Below are positions 26,623-32,969 of a DNA stretch of 39,670 bases, in pieces (the stretch's first letter is position 1; each line of letters begins with the position of its first letter). This DNA comes from Odoribacter sp. OttesenSCG-928-L07 (GTDB lineage: Bacteria > Bacteroidota > Bacteroidia > Bacteroidales > BM520): positions 1 through 39,670 of the forward strand of contig JAJDHA010000010.1 in NCBI GenBank assembly GCA_030265965.1. The letters run 5' to 3'. Position numbers and translations under genes: made by a program. The notes beneath the pieces were generated by a model, which was given only the letters and a program-made list of their open reading frames with translations, had not been told where the DNA came from and searched no databases.

Positions 26623-27093
26623 TTAAGGTTTAAGGTTATTTCTAAACATTTCGTCGAGTTTTTCTGTGATTTCGGTGAAATCGTCTTCGGCAAGACTTGC
26701 CAAATGTTGTTGATACATTTCTGAATCCCAGATTTGATATCTATCTGTAAGTGGAACCATTTTGATTTCCTTACCGATTGAACACACATTCAACAAATCT
26801 TTCGATATTAAAATTCTATTTGTTTTATCTAAAGTTACTTGTTTAACATTGGCTAAAAATTTTGTTTTGTAAGCAATGACAGTTTTATTAAAAGCGCCCA
26901 TTCCGTTCAAAATTTTCATGTATTCAAACCAAGTTTCGCTCGGAAAAAGTTCCAAACAAGGAAAATCTGTACTTTGTTTTAGATAAAATCCTTTCTCGAT
27001 CAAATCTTCATTATCCTTGCGAAACTTAGCAGGAATAAGGACTCTACCCTTTTCATCAACAGCACAAATATATGATTCGGTATTACAAAACAT
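26623..27093 (-). CDS. mraZ: Transcriptional regulator MraZ
   Basis: MraZ is the first gene and autorepressor of dcw clusters. From ATG 27093 it has 156 residues with two AbrB-like repeats, the first marked by VDEKGRVLIPAKFRKD (about 12-27) and the second by LDKTNRILISKDLLNV (about 85-100). The frame stays open to a GTG at 27135, but that codon lies inside the MraZ operator (GTGGA box), and the chosen ATG gives the family-typical MF-start. Three operator boxes lie about 40-60 bases upstream, supporting autoregulation. The 156-residue length is normal. Confidence 0.94.
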   Translation of the reverse strand: MFCNTESYICAVDEKGRVLIPAKFRKDNEDLIEKGFYLKQSTDFPCLELFPSETWFEYMKILNGMGAFNKTVIAYKTKFLANVKQVTLDKTNRILISKDLLNVCSIGKEIKMVPLTDRYQIWDSEMYQQHLASLAEDDFTEITEKLDEMFRNNLKP

Positions 27094-27113
27094 TTTCTCT
27101 TCAAAATTTTGGT

Positions 27114-27121
27114 AAAAGTAT
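27114..27121 (-). promoter_or_regulatory. Possible -7 box of the dcw operon
   Basis: Minus-strand TACTTTTA matches TAnnTTTG except for the last base. It is 20 bases upstream of the mraZ ATG, immediately after the MraZ boxes, so MraZ binding could block it. Confidence 0.4.
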
Positions 27122-27130
27122 AACTTTTTT

Positions 27131-27155
27131 TCCACTTTTTCCCATTTTTTACCAC
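27131..27155 (-). promoter_or_regulatory. MraZ operator: three 10-bp-spaced boxes
   Basis: On the minus strand GTGGT (27155-27151), ATGGG (27145-27141) and GTGGA (27135-27131) each precede an A-run and recur every 10 bases. MraZ is known to bind direct TGGGN / GTGG-type repeats spaced about one helical turn, upstream of mraZ. The boxes overlap the region where the -33 element would lie. Confidence 0.75.
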
Positions 27156-27499
27156 TTTTTATTCAAAAAATTTATTAACAATGAATTAACAAGTTTTCAA
27201 CAGGTGAGCGCCTTGCTTTAAACATCTGTATTCCTGTCCGTTAACGTTATCGTTTCAAAAATATCTGAATTTTATTAACAATCTCATTCTGCACATCATA
27301 GCATTTTTAGAAATAACAACAATGAAATTTTAAAATTACACAGAGATGGATAAAAACATGCTGTCTTATTGAAAATTTTAGGAAAACGTTTAAAATCTCA
27401 CATGTCAAAAGGTTTATTAAAAAACTATCATATTAGGCAGCTTATTCCTTGCAATAAAATAAAACAACCCTATTCACGTTTAATGCTAAAATTAAAATT
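27156..27499. other. Divergent intergenic stretch, no gene seen
   Basis: This AT-rich gap separates the leftward dcw operon from the rightward DUF6090-like gene. Apart from the A-rich flank of the MraZ operator at its left end I see no convincing gene, hairpin with T-tract, riboswitch or phylum-type -7 box for the rightward gene. Short open frames here are in poor context. Confidence 0.5.
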
Positions 27500-28192
27500 A
27501 TGTCGAAACGTGAATCAGATAAAAAAAGAAGAAAAGTCAGAATTGGCAATTTTTTTAAGACAAAAAAAATTGTGAAATATCTACGCGAACTATCAGTAGT
27601 AGTAATTGGTGTGGCAATAACCTTTATAGGTAGCAATCTGATTAACGAACGACAAAAAGAAAAGGAGTTACACAAACATCTCGAAGCGATAACCACTGAA
27701 CTTAAAGAGAATCTTGATATTGTAAAAGAAAAAGGTAAATTTTACAATTATCAGGCAGAGCTATCAAGATATCTAATGTCTGACAAACCCGAAAACCTTA
27801 ACACACAACACATTGACAGTCTTAATTTTAAAGAAGATTACTCTGTGATTGGTTCATTTTTCACTTTAGTTTATAAAACCAGCGCTTTGGAAATGCTTAC
27901 AAACTCAGGAGCTCTTAACAGAATCAAAGACAAAAGATTAAGTCAATCAATACTTGACTCTTATGCTTCTTTAGAAGTCGTTAAACACGAAAGCGATGCA
28001 TACATGAATCGCAAAATAAATGAGATATACAACATTATTTTGGATAATGAACAGCTCTTTTTCGGAGATATACTTAATCCTAAATTTCGACGAGCATTCT
28101 ATTTCTTTATGGTCTATATTGACATTGACAAACTATTTGAAAATTGCGCAACACAAATTGAAAAAACATTGTCATTACTTGAGACTAAATAA
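27500..28192 (+). CDS. DUF6090-like single-pass membrane protein of unknown function
   Basis: The 230-residue protein has a basic N-terminus (SKRESDKKRRKVRIGNFF), one membrane helix at about 31-48 (LSVVVIGVAITFIGSNL), and then a long alpha-helical, charged region (RQKEKELHKHLEAITTEL onward) that ends in the cytoplasm or periplasm. The helix pattern YLRELSVVVIGVAITF followed by a coiled region resembles the DUF6090 family common in Bacteroidetes; I base this on pattern memory. No enzyme motif is visible. It is transcribed divergently from the dcw operon. A role beside glsA is not supported; its own function is unknown. Confidence 0.7.
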   Translation: MSKRESDKKRRKVRIGNFFKTKKIVKYLRELSVVVIGVAITFIGSNLINERQKEKELHKHLEAITTELKENLDIVKEKGKFYNYQAELSRYLMSDKPENLNTQHIDSLNFKEDYSVIGSFFTLVYKTSALEMLTNSGALNRIKDKRLSQSILDSYASLEVVKHESDAYMNRKINEIYNIILDNEQLFFGDILNPKFRRAFYFFMVYIDIDKLFENCATQIEKTLSLLETK

Positions 28193-28218
28193 GCAACCAA
28201 AACTTCAAGCAAAATAAT

Positions 28219-28245
28219 TCTCAATTCTCCACTCTCAATTCTCCA
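28219..28245. repeat. Two 13-bp copies of TCTCAATTCTCCA
   Basis: TCTCAATTCTCCA occurs at 28219-28231 and 28233-28245, with a period of 14 bases, just upstream of the glsA promoter box. Confidence 0.6.
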
Positions 28246-28254
28246 TTAATATAT

Positions 28255-28262
28255 TATCTTTG
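28255..28262 (+). promoter_or_regulatory. -7 box upstream of glsA
   Basis: TATCTTTG is an exact TAnnTTTG match 31 bases before the glsA ATG at 28294. The -33 region is occupied by the TCTCAATTCTCCA repeat and is not a clear TTTG. Confidence 0.5.
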
Positions 28263-28293
28263 TAACTTGGTTTAAATGACGAAGTCATAAAAG

Positions 28294-29118
28294 ATGGAAG
28301 AAATTAATATCAAGAATATAGTTCAGGAAAAGAGTCCTGAAACTGCTAAAAAAATACCGAATTTTGTTTTTTCTCTGCTCAACAAATTACTTTGTATGAA
28401 GCAGATAAATGCTTTTCTCAGAGAGCATGGCGACGAACAAGGAATTCAATTTGTTGATAGCGTTCTCTTTGACCTTTCTCAGACAAAAATCAATGTCATT
28501 GGACTGGAAAATATTCCTGAAAACGACAGAATAATCCTTGCATCAAATCATCCGCTCGGAGGTCTCGATGGATTAGCTTTTATTCACGTTGTACATAAAA
28601 AACGACAAAACATTACCTTTCCTGTTAACGACTTTCTTACATTTATTCCAAATTTTGACGAATTTTTTATACCGGTAAATAAAGTCGGCTCCAATTCTCG
28701 CGATGCTTCAAAAGTTATTCAACAAGCTTTCGAATCGGATAACACAATATTGATGTTTCCTGCCGGATTATGCTCTAGGAAGATAAAAGGGAAAATCGTA
28801 GATCTTGAATGGAAAAAAACTTTTGTCAGACAAGCTGTTACAACTCAGAGAGATATTGTTCCTGTTTTTATTAACGACAGAAATTCAAATTTTTTCTACA
28901 ATGTAGCTAATCTTAGAAAATTTTTAAAAATCAAATTTAACATTGAAATGTCTCTCCTGCCAAGAGAAATGTTTAAACAAAAAGGTAAAACAATAGAATT
29001 AATCATCGGAAAACCAATCCCATGGCAAACTTTCGACAAATCAAAATCGGAAAAAGAATGGGCACAGATGATTAAAGAAGATGTGTATAAGTTGAAGAAT
29101 GAAAGAATAAATGGATAA
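28294..29118 (+). CDS. glsA: PlsC-family O-acyltransferase, GlsA/OlsA type
   Basis: The 274-residue acyltransferase carries the active-site motif NHPLGGLDG (N85-G93; H86 and D92), with FPAGLCSRKIKGKI as the downstream substrate block. The HPLGGLD form, with five residues between His and Asp, is typical of the acyltransferases that O-acylate N-acyl amino acids (ornithine and glycine lipids) rather than of classical PlsC. The following gene is a GlsB-type N-acyltransferase. In Bacteroides thetaiotaomicron, glsB and glsA are needed for glycine lipids, and they are sometimes fused in relatives. Together the pair probably makes glycine-type lipids. The stop codon lies in a 9-bp tandem repeat. Confidence 0.85.
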   Translation: MEEINIKNIVQEKSPETAKKIPNFVFSLLNKLLCMKQINAFLREHGDEQGIQFVDSVLFDLSQTKINVIGLENIPENDRIILASNHPLGGLDGLAFIHVVHKKRQNITFPVNDFLTFIPNFDEFFIPVNKVGSNSRDASKVIQQAFESDNTILMFPAGLCSRKIKGKIVDLEWKKTFVRQAVTTQRDIVPVFINDRNSNFFYNVANLRKFLKIKFNIEMSLLPREMFKQKGKTIELIIGKPIPWQTFDKSKSEKEWAQMIKEDVYKLKNERING

Positions 29119-29185
29119 AGTCGATAAAATCGATAAAGTCGATAAAATCGATAAAGTTGATAAAATGGATAAAACCGATAAAATG
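29114..29185. repeat. Eight tandem 9-bp units (GATAAArnn)
   Basis: The units are GATAAAGTC, GATAAAATC, GATAAAGTC, GATAAAATC, GATAAAGTT, GATAAAATG, GATAAAACC and GATAAAATG, followed by GATGAAGAT. The first unit supplies the stop codon of glsA. The run ends beside a CCCGTAGGG hairpin. Confidence 0.9.
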
Positions 29186-29192
29186 GATGAAG

Positions 29193-29207
29193 ATTCCCGT
29201 AGGGAAT
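29193..29207. repeat. Hairpin ATTCCC-GTA-GGGAAT
   Basis: A perfect palindromic 15-mer with CCCGTAGGG at its centre. It shares this centre with the element 35 bases further on. Confidence 0.75.
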
Positions 29208-29241
29208 TTCGACCGGTAACACAAAAATACTACATAAACGC

Positions 29242-29262
29242 TCGCACGCCGTAGGTGTGCGA
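29242..29262. repeat. Hairpin TCGCAC..CCGTAGG..GTGCGA
   Basis: A 21-base palindrome, TCGCACG/TGTGCGA-type arms around CCGTAGG, with one non-pairing position (G opposite T). It overlaps the GTG at 29257 in the glsB frame, so that GTG is repeat-derived and not the start. Confidence 0.75.
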
Positions 29263-29277
29263 CGAAAGAAAAACTAT

Positions 29278-30210
29278 ATGAAACAAATAATTGATGCTAT
29301 TGATAAACAAGTCATAAAAGATGAATTAAAGAAAGCACGATTGCTTAAGACTTCACCTTACGGCAATCATGAAATATATGTATTCACCAACAATGATTCG
29401 CCGATTCTTATGCGGGAAGTTGGCAGATTGCGCGAAATAACTTTCAGACAAGCTGGCGGCGGAACAGGTGAAAGTCTCGATATTGACGAATATGATACCG
29501 GTGAAAATCTTTTTTCACAACTCATAGTATATAATCCTCAAACTGAAGAAATTATGGGAGGATACAGATATATTACAGGAGATAAAATTAAAGTCGAAAA
29601 TAATATTCTGATGACTCCAACCGGAAAACTTTTCGAATGTACTACGGAATTTCATGAGGAAATCACTCCTTATATGATAGAACTTGGCAGATCATTCGTT
29701 ATTCCGGAATATCAAGCAAGCAGCGAAATAAAAAAAGGTATCTTCGTTTTGGAAAATTTATGGATAGGACTCGGCGCTATTGTTCTCGAAAATCAATTTC
29801 TAAAATACACTTTCGGAAAAATTACAATGTATCCTGACTATAATGTTTTTGCTCGCGATATCCTTTTGAATTTCTTAGATAGATACTTCCCTGGAGATGA
29901 AAATCTTTGTAAAGCAATTGTTCCTATTAAATTCAAATATCCTGTTGAAGAATTAAACAAATATTTCGAATGGAATAATTACGAACAAGATTATCAAACT
30001 CTAATTCAGGTAATAAAAAATAACGGCGAAACAATTCCACCGCTTGTAAATTCTTACATGAATCTTTCAAAAACGATGAAGGTTTTTGGCACAGCCATCA
30101 ACGACCATTTCGGCAATGTAGAGGAAACAGGAATATTAATTACAATCGACGATATTGTTCCGGCAAAATTAGAACGTTACGGATTACGCGAGAGGGTGAC
30201 ACGCACGTAG
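29278..30210 (+). CDS. glsB: GNAT-type N-acyltransferase, GlsB/OlsB type
   Basis: From ATG 29278 the protein has 310 residues. GRLREITFRQAGGGTGE (about 49-65) and the following LIVYNPQTEEIMGGYRY and MIELGRSFVIPEY are the hallmarks of this acyl-ACP-dependent family. In B. thetaiotaomicron the homologue GlsB N-acylates glycine, the first step of glycine lipid synthesis; OlsB acts on ornithine. The Bacteroidetes context favours glycine, but substrate choice is inferred. It follows glsA by about 160 bases that contain repeats. An earlier GTG at 29257 is repeat-derived, so the ATG is chosen. Its stop codon lies in a palindromic element, so the last residues may be atypical. Confidence 0.87.
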   Translation: MKQIIDAIDKQVIKDELKKARLLKTSPYGNHEIYVFTNNDSPILMREVGRLREITFRQAGGGTGESLDIDEYDTGENLFSQLIVYNPQTEEIMGGYRYITGDKIKVENNILMTPTGKLFECTTEFHEEITPYMIELGRSFVIPEYQASSEIKKGIFVLENLWIGLGAIVLENQFLKYTFGKITMYPDYNVFARDILLNFLDRYFPGDENLCKAIVPIKFKYPVEELNKYFEWNNYEQDYQTLIQVIKNNGETIPPLVNSYMNLSKTMKVFGTAINDHFGNVEETGILITIDDIVPAKLERYGLRERVTRT

Positions 30211-30241
30211 AGACGTACGGCCGTACGTCTATACGTACGTG
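30200..30241. repeat. GTAGAGAC-type palindrome, GTACGG/CCGTAC core, at the glsB stop
   Basis: Arms of 21 bases (30200-30220 and 30221-30241) pair at 19 positions with no loop. It contains GTAGAGACGTACGG, the same fixed end as the elements at 13092 and 39389 but a different core. The TAG stop of glsB is the TAG of GTAGAGAC. Confidence 0.85.
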
Positions 30242-30306
30242 TGCCGCGCCGTCTACCATGCCAATATTTCGAAACCATGTAGTCTCACGCAACAAAGAAT
30301 AATAAT

Positions 30307-30894
30307 ATGACAATAACATCAGCAGAATTTTCAACCAGCTCAACGAAGCTTTCTCAATGCCCGAATAATTTGCCGGAGGTGGCTTTTATTGGAAGATCTA
30401 ATGTCGGGAAATCATCTCTTATTAACATGCTTGTTGGTAAAAAAAATCTGTGTAAAACTTCATCAACGCCGGGAAAAACAAAATTGATTAATCATTTTAT
30501 TGTTAATAATGAAATGTATTTTGTCGATTTGCCCGGATACGGATATGCAAAAATCAGCAAAGTAGAAAGAGATAAACTCGAAATGATGATTTCATCTTTT
30601 ATCATCAATGATAAAAATTTGAAAAAGCTGTATATACTTGTTGACTCACGACATGAACCAATGAATATCGATCTCACCTTCATTGAAAATGTTTTCGATA
30701 TAAATATCGATTTTGCTATTGTTCTCACCAAATGTGATAAGATTTCGCTAAGCAAACAAGCCAAACATGTTGAAATATTTAAAAGAAAAATTGCTGAATT
30801 TGCACCGGAACATAAATTCGATATCATTAAAACGTCTTCCAACGGATTCGGGAAAGATGAACTGTTGGAGAATATTTTTAACGCAATAAAATAA
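30307..30894 (+). CDS. engB: Ribosome biogenesis GTPase EngB (YsxC/YihA)
   Basis: EngB is a TrmE-Era-EngA family GTPase required for large ribosomal subunit assembly. The 195-residue protein has G1 GRSNVGKSS (about 29-37), G2-region threonine TPGKT, G3 DLPGYGYA (about 74-81), and G4 TKCDK (about 139-143). Length is normal. Its ATG at 30307 is 66 bases after the glsB palindrome. It ends 2 bases before the BatA-type gene, so the two are probably co-transcribed. Confidence 0.96.
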   Translation: MTITSAEFSTSSTKLSQCPNNLPEVAFIGRSNVGKSSLINMLVGKKNLCKTSSTPGKTKLINHFIVNNEMYFVDLPGYGYAKISKVERDKLEMMISSFIINDKNLKKLYILVDSRHEPMNIDLTFIENVFDINIDFAIVLTKCDKISLSKQAKHVEIFKRKIAEFAPEHKFDIIKTSSNGFGKDELLENIFNAIK

Positions 30895-30896
30895 AA

Positions 30897-32732
30897 ATGA
30901 AATTCTACAATCCTCAATATTTATGGCTGCTTTTAGCCTTGATTATTCCAATCATTATTCACTTTTTCCGTTTTAGAAAATTTAAAACGGAATATTTTAC
31001 TAATGTTGAGCTGCTTCGAAAATTAAATATTGAAAAAAGAAAAATATCAAATCTCAGACGATTGATAATTTTATGTCTAAGATTACTCGCAATAACATGC
31101 CTTGTATTTGTTTTTGCAAAACCCTATATTCCAAAAACATATCAAAGTGATATGAGCAAAACAAATATTATCAATATCTATATCGACAATTCTGCGAGCA
31201 TGGAAGAACAAGAATCTATTTCTTTGCTTGATAATGCGAAAAAGAAGGCTAAACAGATTGTCATGATGTACGGAACCAACAATCTGTACAAGATTTATTC
31301 TAATACTTCTCCGCTGAATCCACCATTACTAAATAAAGATGATGCTTTTGTAGCTATTGATAATATTAAGATTTCATTTACAACAAAAAACTTATCATCA
31401 GTCGTTGCAGCTTTCAACTTTGAAAGCAATCAAGATGAAAACATTTGTTATTATATATCTGATTTTCAAATTACAAGCACCGATTTCGAAAATTTAAAAG
31501 TTAATAATCAAAACATTTTCTTCATTCCTGTTGAAAGCAAATTTGCAAACAATCTATATATCAAAGATATTATCTTCACAAATCCTGCATCAATAATTTC
31601 AAATTTGCACCAAATAGATGTAATTATTGAAAATAAATCTGATCTCGGTTTCGAAAAAGTTCCGGTAAGTCTTTTTATTGAAAATAAACTTGTTTCATCT
31701 GCAATTATTGATGTTGCAGCAAACTCTTCAATTACACTTCCAATGGCATTCCCTGATGAAATTGCCGGAATAAAAAGCGGTTACGTACATATAGAAGATA
31801 ATTCTGTTGATTTTGACAATACTTTTTTCTTTACATATAAACTGAGAGATGAAATTGCGATATTGAATATTTATGATGGAGAACCAAATAAATATATTAT
31901 GGCTTTATTTTCGAGCGACAGCATTTTTAACTTCCACATTTCCGACAGAAAATATATTAAATACGACCAACTATCATCATACGACCTTGTGATAATTGAC
32001 GGATTATCTGAGATTCCGGATGGACTTACGGAGGAATTATATAAAAACATGGAACTGGAAAAAAATATTATGCTGATTCCTAAAAATGATTTTTTGGACT
32101 TAGAAAGTTATAATTCCTTTTTAAACAAATTTTCGTATGGAAAAATGAATCCGCTCATAAACACAAACGATAGAAACACAAGTATTGCCTTTGAGTCAGG
32201 ATTCTTCGACAATGTTTTTTATAACATCGAGTCATTATCCGATAAAAATTTGGAACTGCCGATAACAAATTTGTACTTTCCAATAGAAAGAAACGATGAA
32301 GTAATTCCAATAATCAAACTTTCGTCGAATAATTCAAATATCTTCTCTTATAAAAAAATCAGCAACGCAGCACTCTACGTTTTTGCAATGCCTTTTGATA
32401 AAGATTATACCGACCTCCAACTAAATGCACTTTTTGTACCTATAATGTACAAAACCTCATTCTCAATTTCAGGCGAAAATTCATTAAGTTATTATCCTAA
32501 CGAAAAGAATATCAGATTAAATTCGACAATTAAATCAAATGATAATCTAAAGTTGCTTTGTAAAACTGATTCAATCTTTAACGCCTATGTTTTTGAAAAT
32601 TTCAACAACAACATTTCATTAAGATTTAAAGATGATGATGAAGCGCCGGCAAGTAATTACATTGTTACACAAAACAATATTGCTGTAGATGGATTCTCAA
32701 TAAATAATAGTCGCGAAGAATCTGTTTTTTAA
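30897..32732 (+). CDS. BatA-type membrane protein with VWA-like domain, frameshifted near the 3' end
   Basis: The 611-codon frame begins with the BatA N-terminal domain: MKFYNPQYLWLLLALIIPII, RFRKFKTEYFTN and SNLRRLIILCLRLLAITCL, two helices at about 8-22 and 55-75. A von Willebrand A-like segment follows (NIYIDNSASM, about 96-105). In Bacteroidetes such proteins are linked to the Bat (aerotolerance) family, but the exact role is unclear. The frame stops at TAA 32730-32732 in a T6 run. Moving one base forward restores an open frame to 32931 ending in a hydrophobic C-terminal helix. So the intact gene is probably 30897-32931 (about 678 residues), with a one-base indel. Confidence 0.85.
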   Translation: MKFYNPQYLWLLLALIIPIIIHFFRFRKFKTEYFTNVELLRKLNIEKRKISNLRRLIILCLRLLAITCLVFVFAKPYIPKTYQSDMSKTNIINIYIDNSASMEEQESISLLDNAKKKAKQIVMMYGTNNLYKIYSNTSPLNPPLLNKDDAFVAIDNIKISFTTKNLSSVVAAFNFESNQDENICYYISDFQITSTDFENLKVNNQNIFFIPVESKFANNLYIKDIIFTNPASIISNLHQIDVIIENKSDLGFEKVPVSLFIENKLVSSAIIDVAANSSITLPMAFPDEIAGIKSGYVHIEDNSVDFDNTFFFTYKLRDEIAILNIYDGEPNKYIMALFSSDSIFNFHISDRKYIKYDQLSSYDLVIIDGLSEIPDGLTEELYKNMELEKNIMLIPKNDFLDLESYNSFLNKFSYGKMNPLINTNDRNTSIAFESGFFDNVFYNIESLSDKNLELPITNLYFPIERNDEVIPIIKLSSNNSNIFSYKKISNAALYVFAMPFDKDYTDLQLNALFVPIMYKTSFSISGENSLSYYPNEKNIRLNSTIKSNDNLKLLCKTDSIFNAYVFENFNNNISLRFKDDDEAPASNYIVTQNNIAVDGFSINNSREESVF

Positions 32733-32931
32733 ATTTTACGATCAAAATATTATTAAGCAACTTATTTCTCAATATGAACTCAAAACATGCACAGTATTAA
32801 GCGCTTCTGATAGTATGTTTGAAAAAGATTTAGCATCAATTATTAACGCAAGCAATTTGTGGAAAATATTTTTAATAGTTTGCATTTTGTTAATAATTAC
32901 TGAAATGATACTATTGCGTTTGTGGGAGTAA
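32731..32931 (+). pseudogene. Out-of-frame C-terminal part of the BatA-type gene
   Basis: Read one base ahead of the frame above, from AAA at 32731, this codes for KFYDQNIIKQLISQYELK, then SMFEKDLASIINASNLWK, then a membrane helix ending LLRLWE and TAA at 32929-32931. A final helix with a short basic end is what a BatA-type protein would carry at its C-terminus, so the segment belongs to the gene before it. The shift may be a real mutation or an assembly error in the T6 run (32725-32730). Confidence 0.75.
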
Positions 32932-32944
32932 AATATTAATTTTG
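32914..32944 (+). promoter_or_regulatory. Promoter of topoisomerase IV subunit A
   Basis: TTG (32914-32916), 20 bases, then TAATTTTG (32937-32944) matches the phylum consensus. It overlaps the 3' end of the shifted BatA reading frame and lies 25 bases before the ATG at 32970. Confidence 0.7.
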
Positions 32945-32969
32945 CAAAAAAATTTCCGGAAAGAATAAT

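Noticed and set aside
27094-27135. GTG start for mraZ giving 14 extra residues
   Set aside because: The GTG is part of the MraZ operator box GTGGA and the proper MF-start lies at 27093.
27369-27575. 68-codon open frame ahead of the DUF6090-like gene
   Set aside because: No domain, poor upstream context and overlap with the better-supported gene at 27500.
28219-28245. Regulatory role for the TCTCAATTCTCCA duplication before glsA
   Set aside because: Such low-complexity TCTCAATTCTC strings are frequent in AT-rich intergenic DNA of this group; nothing else supports a function.
29257-29277. GTG start for glsB at 29257
   Set aside because: The GTG lies inside the CCGTAGG palindrome, and the seven extra residues are repeat-encoded.
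28294-30210. Ornithine-lipid genes olsA/olsB
   Set aside because: The enzyme families overlap, but in Bacteroidetes the characterised pair makes glycine lipids; substrate remains unproven.
32725-32732. Programmed -1 frameshifting at the T TTT TTA heptamer in the BatA-type gene
   Set aside because: The heptamer is slippery, but the -1 frame runs only about 24 codons to a stop. The frame that encodes the C-terminal helix needs a +1 (or -2) shift.
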